From NCBI GenBank assembly GCA_039183535.1, contig JBCDBO010000099.1, positions 1 to 11,163 on the forward strand: DNA of 11,163 nt, given 5' to 3'. The notes under the pieces were generated by a model. That model ran no database searches. It had not been told where the DNA came from and saw nothing but the letters and a program-made list of their open reading frames with translations. Shown here in pieces: positions 1-5,789 of this stretch (positions are counted from its first letter, which is position 1; every line of letters begins with the position of its first letter). The translations under genes and the position numbers were made by a program. This DNA comes from JBCAXA01 sp039183535 (GTDB lineage Bacteria > Pseudomonadota > Gammaproteobacteria > Steroidobacterales > Woeseiaceae).

Positions 1-312
1 AGCGATGATCTTCGGCCAACAGCGCCGCAAACGGGTCGGGTGACGGTGCGCCATACGGCCGACGCCCCGACGGTTGATATCCAAGTCAACGGTGGTGTTG
101 CAATCGCTGGCATCAGTAACGGTGATAGTGCGAAAGCTGACTTACCGAGCGACACCTACCAGGTAGGCATCGCCCCAGCTGGTATCGATCAGCCCGTGTT
201 CGGACCAATCGCATTACCGCTCCCGGCATCGACCAATACCATCGTCTACGCCATCGGGTCGTTGCCGACCGGTAGCTTCGAGGTCTTACCGGACTCAATA
301 CCGCTGCACTAA
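1..312 (+). CDS. DUF4397-like domain protein, 3' end only
   Basis: The reading frame is open from base 1, so the gene starts upstream of the window and only the last 103 residues are seen. The GTG at position 40 is probably internal rather than a start. The visible part has the pattern of DUF4397 domains: a strand like VTVRHTADAPTVDIQVNGG, then a short Gly/Asp turn, a stretch around LPSDTYQVGIAPAG, and a final strand around NTIVYAIGS. DUF4397 proteins are typically secreted or surface beta-sandwich proteins of unknown function; the signal peptide, if any, is outside the window. The frame ends with TAA and is followed 14 bases later by a perfect hairpin. Family assignment is by eye and moderately sure; the molecular role is unknown. 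Confidence 0.72.
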   Translation, partial: SDDLRPTAPQTGRVTVRHTADAPTVDIQVNGGVAIAGISNGDSAKADLPSDTYQVGIAPAGIDQPVFGPIALPLPASTNTIVYAIGSLPTGSFEVLPDSIPLH

Positions 313-326
313 GGCGCTGTAGCTGC

Positions 327-358
327 GGTGCAAGCACGGCAAGATCCGTGCTTGCACC
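327..358 (+). terminator. Perfect 13-bp hairpin after the DUF4397-like gene
   Basis: Arms GGTGCAAGCACGG (327-339) and CCGTGCTTGCACC (346-358) are fully complementary around a 6-base loop. It starts 14 bases after the TAA of the upstream gene, the usual place for a terminator. There is no T-run after it on either strand, so intrinsic termination would be weak. It may instead act as a 3'-end stabilising stem or be a copy of a dispersed palindromic repeat. Confidence 0.5.
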
Positions 359-422
359 CAGCAAAGCGGCGAAGCGAGGGTTATGACACAGTCTGCGAGC
401 CAAGCTCTGCTACGATCGGCTG

Positions 423-923
423 ATGCGTTTGTTCGTTAAATTGATGCTGTTGCTGGTCGTCGCCGCGCTGGCCGGCCCGTTTATTCTCAAAGGGCCGGAT
501 GGTAAGCCGCTGTGGAGTATCGCCAGCGTTAAAGCCAGTGTGAATTCTATCTGGCAACAACTTGGCAACGACGCCGAACAAAACCTGCAAGCCGTCGGTG
601 TTGACTCGCTAAGCGACGACGTTGAAATCTACCGCTGGCAAGACGAAAACGGCCAATGGCATTTTTCGGAGCAAGCGCCGGCCGGCATTGCGGCCGAGAC
701 GATGACGATCGACCCAGACACCAACATGATCTCGCTTCCGGCGTTGCCAGAACCGGTCGTCGCCGAAGAGGCGGCCGACGATGGTGACGGGGCGACGATC
801 CAGACAACGCCTCCCGAGGGCATTCCATCGGCCGAAGACACGCGGCAGTTGATCGAAGATGTTCGCAATCTGCAAAACGTCGTCAACGAGCGCGACCAAA
901 AGATCCGCGACGCCGATTTGTAA
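423..923 (+). CDS. Membrane-anchored DUF4124-like protein
   Basis: This 166-residue protein starts with a single hydrophobic segment (about residues 4-20), probably an uncleaved anchor or signal sequence placing the rest in the periplasm. Residues 69-88 read IYRWQDENGQWHFSEQAPAG, which is the pattern of the DUF4124 domain (Y-x-W-x-D-x-x-G-x-x-H-F-S-D-x-P), a short beta-rich module common in gammaproteobacterial envelope proteins with no assigned activity. Residues 104-135 are rich in Pro, Ala, Glu and Asp and look disordered. The last 25 residues look like a short charged coiled coil. The start is chosen because the hydrophobic segment begins there; no clear Shine-Dalgarno is seen, and TACGAT at 411-416 is a possible -10 for a nearly leaderless message. 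The gene is convergent with the next one, 30 bases away. Confidence 0.75.
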   Translation: MRLFVKLMLLLVVAALAGPFILKGPDGKPLWSIASVKASVNSIWQQLGNDAEQNLQAVGVDSLSDDVEIYRWQDENGQWHFSEQAPAGIAAETMTIDPDTNMISLPALPEPVVAEEAADDGDGATIQTTPPEGIPSAEDTRQLIEDVRNLQNVVNERDQKIRDADL

Positions 924-953
924 GCGGTCCGCGCGAGCCGGAATAGCGCTAGC

Positions 954-1913
954 TCAAGGCACCCGTACCAATCGAAAACCGATGTGCGACGTTCCGAATT
1001 GCAGGTCTTGCGCCTGCCGTGCCGGCGCTCGAAAGCGAATGCAGTAGGATGTTGAACAAAGATACGAACCGCCTTTAACCGAACCAACGGGGACACCCGG
1101 TTGGGCCGGGTCGAGGCCATTCGGACCGGCTCGGTTGCGATCAGCATCGCTATGGCTTGGCGTGTACGGCGACGCCGTCCATTCCCAAACGTTGCCGATC
1201 ATGTCGTAAAGACCGTTTGCGTTGGGTTCGAACCGGCCGACCGGCGCTGTGCCCTCATAGCCATCGCGCCTACTGTTCGCCAACGGAAACAATCCCTGCC
1301 AAACATTGGCACCGTCCGGTGACTTGCGCGGATCGCCATCGGCCTTACCAGCCGCCGCGAACTCCCATTCTTCCTCTGTCGGCAGTCGCCCGCCAGCCCA
1401 GCGTGCGAACGCTTCCGCGTCGGTACGGGTCACGTGCACAACAGGGTGATCGGGCAACGCCTGCGGACCGTCTGGCCCGGCCGGTCGTTGCCAGGACGCG
1501 CCGTTGACGTAACGCCACCAGTTCAAGGTAGCTGGGTTGGCCGTTTTCGGCACGGAGAAAACGGCAGAGCCTGGCGGCATCGCAACGCCGGGCCCGAATT
1601 CATCGTCGGCCGACCAGCCAGTCTCGGCCCGTGTTTGGTAACCGGTCGCAGTAACGAACGCCGCGTACTGGGCAGTCGTCACTTCGGTCGTCATTATCTG
1701 AAACGAATCGACACAGACCTCGCGACGCGGCGCTTCGTCGGGATACGCGTTATCGGCACCCATCACAAAACAACCGCCGTCGAGCACGATCCACTCAAGC
1801 CCGTGCTCGTCAACGACCGGCGACCGCTTATCGGCTGCGTCTTTCGAGCAAGCGGCGAGCAAGGCCAACGTCAGCCATAGGCAGCGACGAATCGACAAGT
1901 GTGTAAGCGCCAT
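954..1913 (-). CDS. Formylglycine-generating enzyme family lipoprotein (SUMF1 fold)
   Basis: A 319-residue protein of the FGE-sulfatase (SUMF1) family. Genuine FGEs oxidise a sulfatase cysteine to formylglycine, using O2 and Cu(I) bound by two cysteines. Here the C-terminal stretch GGSYLCSTSYCIRFR has Cys286 and Cys291 with the same spacing as human FGE Cys336/Cys341. Other FGE hallmarks are GASWQRPAGPDG, DHPVVHV, GGRLPTEEEWE (174-184), NVWQG, GLYDMIGNVWEWT and the final HIGFRLV. The start at 1913 is preferred over an upstream in-frame one because it opens a lipoprotein signal peptide: RR, a hydrophobic core and the lipobox LAAC with Cys22, followed by Ser, which favours the outer membrane. 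So the enzyme is predicted to be exported, unusual for a cysteine-complete FGE. No sulfatase is in the window. A non-FGE role, as for other exported SUMF1-fold proteins, remains possible. Confidence 0.88.
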   Translation of the reverse strand: MALTHLSIRRCLWLTLALLAACSKDAADKRSPVVDEHGLEWIVLDGGCFVMGADNAYPDEAPRREVCVDSFQIMTTEVTTAQYAAFVTATGYQTRAETGWSADDEFGPGVAMPPGSAVFSVPKTANPATLNWWRYVNGASWQRPAGPDGPQALPDHPVVHVTRTDAEAFARWAGGRLPTEEEWEFAAAGKADGDPRKSPDGANVWQGLFPLANSRRDGYEGTAPVGRFEPNANGLYDMIGNVWEWTASPYTPSHSDADRNRAGPNGLDPAQPGVPVGSVKGGSYLCSTSYCIRFRAPARQAQDLQFGTSHIGFRLVRVP

Positions 1914-2176
1914 AGTGATACGCTCGTAAACCCCGGTCCTATTATGAAAGAGAACCGACGCACCTGTCGCTCTGACAACATAAGAAACAACGATCGTCGC
2001 CCTATAACGCACGCAGGACACCTACCGCACACCGCATCGGTGCTGTGGTATTTTTGTGCGTCAAGCAGCTGCGAGGGGTCGGAAGATGCTTGGGAACGCC
2101 AATAATGGCGCTATGCCTGCATTGTTACGGCGCATAAGGCTGCTAGTACAGCATCGCGACTGACGAGGATTAACGG
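1914..2176. promoter_or_regulatory. Divergent intergenic region between FGE-like and flavoprotein genes
   Basis: These 263 bases separate two divergently transcribed genes and must hold both promoters. I see a small inverted repeat CGCCA-N4-TGGCG at 2097-2110 about 70 bases before the flavoprotein start, and TTGGGA (2090-2095) followed 16 bases later by TATGCC as a weak promoter candidate. The flavoprotein start is supported by GAGGA at 2165-2169, seven bases before ATG. Nothing that looks like a gene or a known operator was recognised. Confidence 0.4.
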
Positions 2177-3679
2177 ATGGTCTCTAGACGGCAAGTTATT
2201 CGTACCGGCAGCGCTCTTGCGGCCATGAGTGCGCTACCGACAGTGGCGCACGCGACCGACTCTGAGCTTTGGGATGTCATCGTTGTCGGTGGCGGCACGG
2301 CCGGCCTACCGACCGCGCTTTTTTCCGCAGAGCGATCCAATCGCGTGTTGGTGATCGAAAAAGGTCCGATTCTCGGCGGAACCTTGGATCGATCGGCTGG
2401 CCAAGTCGCCGCTGCCGGCACCGTCTTTCAAGCGGCTAAGAACATCGAAGACACACCGGACGCGCATTACGAGGACATCGTCCGGATTAACGACGGTACG
2501 TCCGACCCGGCGCTGATCCGGCTGTTTGTCGAACACGCCGCCGATGCTCTGAACTGGCTTGCGGCGAACGGTTACGAAGTTGAACCAAACCACCCAGTTA
2601 CCGGCCAGGGTCATGAGCATTTTCGAACAGCGCGTTACCAATGGGGCGTCAAAGGCGGCTGGTCGATTTACGAGGCAATGGCTCCGCTAGCGGAGCAAGC
2701 AGTCAAGCGCGGCGCCTTACAGATCAATTTAAACACCAGCGCGACCGAGTTGATGATCGATAACCGCGGCCACGTTGTCGGTGTCGTCAGTGAAGCAGCC
2801 GACGGCAAGCGGCACGAACATCGAGCACGCAATGTCGTGCTGGCGAGCGGCGGCTGCGCATCAAACCCAACGATGTTTGAGGAGTTGCATGGTATCCCTC
2901 TGTATTGCCAGGTGGCGCACCCAAACAGTCAGGGCATCGGTATTACGCTCGGCTTAGCGGCCGGAGGCTACGTCCGCGGCGGCGAGCATTACCAGCCACT
3001 TCCCGGCGCATTGCTCGCAAACGACAATTATCCCGCATTGCCGACAGCGCTGGCACCGCTCAATCCGACGCTACGGCTGCCCTGGGAGATTTTGGTTAAC
3101 GCCGATGGCAAGCGTTTCGTGAGGGAAGACGATCCGCACGTGCACAACATCGAAACCGCCATCCGGCAGCAGCAAGGCGAACGCCATTGGGCAATATTCG
3201 ACGATGCCATCTTGGAAAAAGCGCCGCCGCTCATCCCCGATTGGTCGCCAACCGCGTTGCGCGATGCGGTCGGGACTCACCCGATGATCGATACGGCTAA
3301 CTCCATCGGCGAGTTGGCGAACGCCGCGGGACTCGATGCCGATACGTTGATCGCGACGGTCGAGATCTATAACCGTGCACGTGAGAACGATCGACCAGAC
3401 CCACACGGCCTCGAGCACCGGCCGCTGCCAATCGCTAAACCGCCGTTTTACGCGGTTCGGATGAATGGTTGGACGCTTATTTCCTTTGCAGGCCTAGGCG
3501 TGAACGACAAACTGCAAGTGACGAATGCGAGTGGCACGCCGATCCCTAACCTTTATGCGGTCGGCGAAGTCATTGGTGCGGGAGCAACGTCCGGTAATGC
3601 CTATACGAATGGTATGTTGGTAACGCCCGGGATCACGTTCGGCCGGTTACTGGGCAAACAGATTTTGCCGTTTGGTTAG
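2177..3679 (+). CDS. Tat-exported FAD_binding_2 / fumarate reductase-like flavoprotein
   Basis: A 500-residue flavoprotein of the family containing fumarate reductase / succinate dehydrogenase flavoprotein subunits and 3-ketosteroid dehydrogenases. Residues 3-27 form a likely twin-arginine signal (SRRQVIR, hydrophobic segment, Ala-rich cleavage region ending AHA), so the folded FAD protein would act in the periplasm. The FAD dinucleotide motif is VIVVGGGTAG (34-43), followed by VIEKGPILGGTLDRSAG (59-75) and the C-terminal FAD region LYAVGEVIGAGATSGNAYTNG (459-479) and TFGR (487-490). Length fits a single-subunit enzyme without a fused heme domain. By eye, the arginines used as proton donor and substrate clamp in soluble fumarate reductases (near GKRFVRE and near the C-terminal GNA) are not where expected, so the substrate is probably not fumarate. 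A good SD (GAGGA) supports the start. No cytochrome or electron-carrier partner is adjacent; the gene ends 21 bases before a tRNA. Confidence 0.85.
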   Translation: MVSRRQVIRTGSALAAMSALPTVAHATDSELWDVIVVGGGTAGLPTALFSAERSNRVLVIEKGPILGGTLDRSAGQVAAAGTVFQAAKNIEDTPDAHYEDIVRINDGTSDPALIRLFVEHAADALNWLAANGYEVEPNHPVTGQGHEHFRTARYQWGVKGGWSIYEAMAPLAEQAVKRGALQINLNTSATELMIDNRGHVVGVVSEAADGKRHEHRARNVVLASGGCASNPTMFEELHGIPLYCQVAHPNSQGIGITLGLAAGGYVRGGEHYQPLPGALLANDNYPALPTALAPLNPTLRLPWEILVNADGKRFVREDDPHVHNIETAIRQQQGERHWAIFDDAILEKAPPLIPDWSPTALRDAVGTHPMIDTANSIGELANAAGLDADTLIATVEIYNRARENDRPDPHGLEHRPLPIAKPPFYAVRMNGWTLISFAGLGVNDKLQVTNASGTPIPNLYAVGEVIGAGATSGNAYTNGMLVTPGITFGRLLGKQILPFG

Positions 3680-3700
3680 CGGTTAAAAACGGCTTCATCG

Positions 3701-3774
3701 GCGGGTGTAGTTCAATGGTAGAACCTCAGCTTCCCAAGCTGATGACGTGGGTTCGATTCCCATCACCCGCTCCA
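3701..3774 (+). tRNA. tRNA-Gly (anticodon CCC)
   Basis: Full cloverleaf: acceptor GCGGGTG (3701-3707) pairs with CACCCGC (3764-3770), discriminator T, and CCA is encoded. The anticodon stem TCAGC/GCTGA closes a 7-base loop TTCCCAA, giving anticodon CCC, which reads GGG glycine codons. The T arm is GTGGG / CCCAT with loop TTCGATT. The 3' half of this gene is duplicated at 5417-5457, marking it as an integration target. Confidence 0.97.
3734..3774 (+). repeat. Proximal att-like repeat within tRNA-Gly
   Basis: Starts in the anticodon loop (CCAAGCTGATGAC...) and runs to the encoded CCA. It is identical over 40 of 41 bases to 5417-5457; the only difference is G at 3755 in the T loop against A at 5438. 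Both bases are purines acceptable at that tRNA position. Confidence 0.88.
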
Positions 3775-3808
3775 CAGAAAGTCTTGTGTGGAATTTAGAC
3801 GGCTCTTC

Positions 3809-5005
3809 CTAACGGTTCGAATTGTCAGCTACTAACGGATCTGGACTATCACTTGGGGTCCTTGCTCTTTCGAAAGCTGTATACGACTTTACGTCAAACT
3901 CTGTAGCCGAAACTATCAGATCAGCAGCGATTACCTTTGAAAATTTTGGAGCAAGTTCAGCCCTGCGATCGAAATCGAGTACCTCATTATTAGGCGAATA
4001 GACCTCATGGTAAAACGTCGTCAGGATTAACTCGTGTTCGTTTGGTGTTCTATATCCGCTGATTAGAGGCAAGATATCGATGAAACTCTGAGCGGGTTCT
4101 AGGCTCGCAGGTAATTCGATTACCCAGCCTATGTAAACTTTACCAGTGTTTAGATCGAACTGAATCAGTTTTCCTGATTTGTGCTTGGACCAAATGAGTG
4201 ACTCTAAGGAGTCCTCAAAGTTCTTGGCTACCGAATAGTGCTTCGCAACGTACTCTGGAAACAGTAAGTTCAATGCAAAAGGACTAACGTAGGCCAGTAA
4301 GAACGAGGTAGCAAAAACACCTGAATCGGGCAAACTTGAAAACTCGAGCCAAAAACGCTCGATGGTCGGCAGGAGTCCGGAAACAATGGTCAGCCATAAC
4401 GCAAGAATGACTAAAAAAAGTCCTAGCGTGAACGCGGCTATCGGCCATCCGCAAAATCGCTGGCCGAAACTATTTGGATTGGTAATCCTAAGAAAACGGC
4501 GATGCATCTCGTTTTGTGGAGTACACACATTACTGTGCTGCCGGTACCATGGCGCGAAAAAGAACATGATACCTATGAATGCACCAGTACCAGTTAGGGC
4601 ACCTGGAGCGACTGCAGCAATGATGGTTTCTGTGAGCCCAGTGTAAAGGCTTGCTATGTTCAGTATGAAAGCGAGAGTCGCCGTTAGCGCAGCCGCATCG
4701 GGCGCTTTTCTAACTTCTTCTACGCGATAGGTGAGATGGCCGGCAAGGCCGAATAGTAGCGATAGTAAGCCGGCACAGGCGATTGCCGGGACCAGTTTAC
4801 CAATTACCAGTAATTCATACTGACTTCGAAGAACTACATCGAGTATGCGAGCAATCGTGAACCAAAGCAGACCAGCGGTTGCATACGCAAAGTAAAGACG
4901 ATGACCTGAAAACTGCCATGTCCAGACTTTTGTAAGGTTGAAGTTTGAAACAAATAAGTAGCCGCCAAGCAAAGCTACCAATGGGAGCCCAATTTGCTCG
5001 CCCAC
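3809..5005 (-). CDS. Unknown multi-pass membrane protein with C-terminal soluble domain
   Basis: A 398-residue protein I cannot name with certainty. The N-terminal 250 residues contain about six or seven hydrophobic segments (roughly 5-22, 38-56, 68-90, 105-125, 127-150, 186-212 and 230-250), with a charged loop around 155-183. From about 255 the protein is soluble: a short amphipathic stretch, then a beta-rich module with KLIQFDLNTGKVYIGWVIELP (279-299, cut here as two strands) and FIDILPLISGYR (308-319). This 'lysine-VYIGWV ... LPL-SGYR' pattern is one I associate with uncharacterised bacterial membrane proteins; the fold suggests a small barrel, which is inference. The tail after 375 is charged and probably disordered. 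The start is GTG, with AGAGAG a few bases upstream. It follows the 76-aa gene by 25 bases and is probably co-transcribed with it. It is the main cargo of the tRNA-Gly island; codon and base use are more AT-rich than in the flanking genes. Confidence 0.8.
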   Translation of the reverse strand: MGEQIGLPLVALLGGYLFVSNFNLTKVWTWQFSGHRLYFAYATAGLLWFTIARILDVVLRSQYELLVIGKLVPAIACAGLLSLLFGLAGHLTYRVEEVRKAPDAAALTATLAFILNIASLYTGLTETIIAAVAPGALTGTGAFIGIMFFFAPWYRQHSNVCTPQNEMHRRFLRITNPNSFGQRFCGWPIAAFTLGLFLVILALWLTIVSGLLPTIERFWLEFSSLPDSGVFATSFLLAYVSPFALNLLFPEYVAKHYSVAKNFEDSLESLIWSKHKSGKLIQFDLNTGKVYIGWVIELPASLEPAQSFIDILPLISGYRTPNEHELILTTFYHEVYSPNNEVLDFDRRAELAPKFSKVIAADLIVSATEFDVKSYTAFERARTPSDSPDPLVADNSNR

Positions 5006-5030
5006 AGGTCTCTCTTGGCTCTACGCTAGG

Positions 5031-5261
5031 CTAAGTCTTACTAGGGTCGGCACCGACGCTACTAGGCAAACAAACTGCTGCTGGTTTGGTCGTTGCGCCT
5101 GATCTATCGCGCAGCACGTCAAAAAGATCTCGTGCTGCTTTGACATCCTCAACCACTAGCGTCGTTCCGAGTAGCTCAGCAGCATTGACATGCGAGGTAC
5201 CAGTCGATGAGATCTCAATGTCACTGAAGAAATCTGCAGCACCACTCTTTAATAGAGCCAT
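5031..5261 (-). CDS. Unknown 76-aa protein, first gene of the island operon
   Basis: This small protein is not recognised. The ATG at 5261 is chosen over the in-frame TTG at 5270 because the Shine-Dalgarno AAGGAG (about 5273-5278) would be only two bases from the TTG but 11 from the ATG. There is no signal peptide or membrane segment. Residues 5-25 are polar and mixed (SGAADFFSDIEISSTGTS); 26-54 look helical (NAAELLGTTLVVEDVKAARDL, then DVLRDRSGA); the last 20 residues are Pro/Ser-rich and probably flexible. It precedes the membrane-protein gene by 25 bases in the same direction, suggesting an accessory, regulatory or partner protein for it. No DNA-binding or toxin motif could be identified. 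A non-coding leader is possible, but the RBS and the tight spacing favour a real gene. Confidence 0.6.
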   Translation of the reverse strand: MALLKSGAADFFSDIEISSTGTSHVNAAELLGTTLVVEDVKAARDLFDVLRDRSGATTKPAAVCLPSSVGADPSKT

Positions 5262-5416
5262 GGTTCGCAATACTCCTTCTAATTGCTAATTGGCAATGTT
5301 AACACAAATAGACAACGCGATCATGCTCTGCGTCTCACTTAAGAGACATTCGAAACGTACTTAAGTTCCCTTAAATCATACATTTAGTTACCAAATTCGG
5401 TCCGCCTTATACGAGT
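5262..5416 (-). promoter_or_regulatory. AT-rich leader of the island operon with inverted repeats
   Basis: This gene-free stretch lies between the 76-aa gene and the distal att repeat and must carry the island promoter. It contains two inverted repeats of the same geometry (5-bp arms, 6-base spacer): ATTGC-N6-GCAAT at 5282-5297, next to the RBS, and GTCTC-N6-GAGAC at 5332-5347. It also has three CTTAA words at 5338, 5360 and 5370, the middle one inside the 8-bp palindrome ACTTAAGT (5359-5366). These are candidate operator or recombination-protein sites. No convincing -35/-10 pair stands out. Confidence 0.4.
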
Positions 5417-5457
5417 CCAAGCTGATGACGTGGGTTCAATTCCCATCACCCGCTCCA
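5417..5457 (+). repeat. Distal att-like repeat (tRNA-Gly 3' fragment)
   Basis: A copy of the tRNA-Gly 3' end from the anticodon loop through CCA. The sequence upstream (ATACGAGT) cannot form the 5' anticodon stem, so this is a fragment, not a second tRNA. It marks the outer end of the island. The 3' end of the receiver-like fragment overlaps it on the other strand, and the TGA stop of that fragment uses the one base (5438) that differs from the tRNA copy. Confidence 0.85.
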
Positions 5458-5789
5458 GACTTCGGTGTTGGTCCGGAAGCACGGCGGCTATTGCCGCCAG
5501 TAAGTCTGTCGTCGCAAACGGTTTTTGGTAAAAATTCGGTGACGCCAAAGCGGCTTAATAAACGCTTAGCCACTTTATCGCTGCCAAGTGGGTGAAACCC
5601 AGAGACGCCAATGATCGGTATCTCGCGAACCCCTATGTCGGGATGATGCAGAAATCGTTGTAACAATCGCTGACTATCGGCTGGTGCTTTACCCGGTACC
5701 TGGACGACCAATTCGGTAACAAGCACATCAAAACGGTCAATGGCGAGCATCTGTTCGGCTTTGGTCGGATTGCCAGTGATTCCGACGCT
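5436..5789 (-). pseudogene. Receiver-domain fragment, 5' truncated
   Basis: The frame from about 5789 to the TGA at 5436 encodes something like the last two thirds of a response-regulator receiver domain. It has helix 2 (NPTKAEQMLAI), strand 3 DVLVTEL, strand 4 IPIIGVSG with the conserved Ser/Thr, and strand 5 GVTEFLPKTV with the conserved Lys. The first strand with the acidic pair is missing: upstream, the frame runs out of phase through the heme oxygenase gene and makes no sense there. The phosphoacceptor Asp (normally in LxDxxMP) appears as Glu in VTEL. The first ATG in the visible domain is at 5750, without an RBS. I read this as the remnant of a response regulator or of the C-terminal receiver of a hybrid kinase. 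A degenerate short protein translated by reinitiation after the heme oxygenase stop (5788-5790) is the alternative. Confidence 0.5.

Larger units (their letters stand above)
3734..5457. mobile_element. Small tRNA-Gly-integrated island without integrase
   Basis: The segment is bounded by a 41-bp direct repeat of the tRNA-Gly 3' end: 3734-3774 inside the intact tRNA and 5417-5457 at the far end, with one mismatch. This is the structure left by tyrosine-recombinase integration at a tRNA, in which the element restores the tRNA 3' half. The unit is 1,683 bases from repeat to repeat. It is visibly more AT-rich than its flanks: hand counts give 27/60 GC at 3841-3900, 24/60 at 5281-5340 and 20/60 at 5341-5400. 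It holds two minus-strand genes of unknown function and no recombinase, so it is either the remnant of a larger island or a cargo unit moved in trans. Confidence 0.78.

Noticed and set aside
629..1147. Minus-strand 172-codon frame across the DUF4124-like gene
   Set aside because: It overlaps two supported genes in wrong frames and its product is an Arg/Ser-rich shadow.
1101..1880. Plus-strand frames antisense to the FGE-like gene
   Set aside because: The minus-strand gene has strong family motifs throughout; the plus-strand products are Arg/Pro-rich shadows.
4362..4646. Plus-strand 94-codon frame inside the island
   Set aside because: It is antisense to the membrane-protein gene, has no RBS and its translation has no recognisable features.
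5417..5457. A second tRNA-Gly gene
   Set aside because: Only the 3' half is present; the preceding bases cannot form the acceptor, D or 5' anticodon strands, so it is an att-like fragment.
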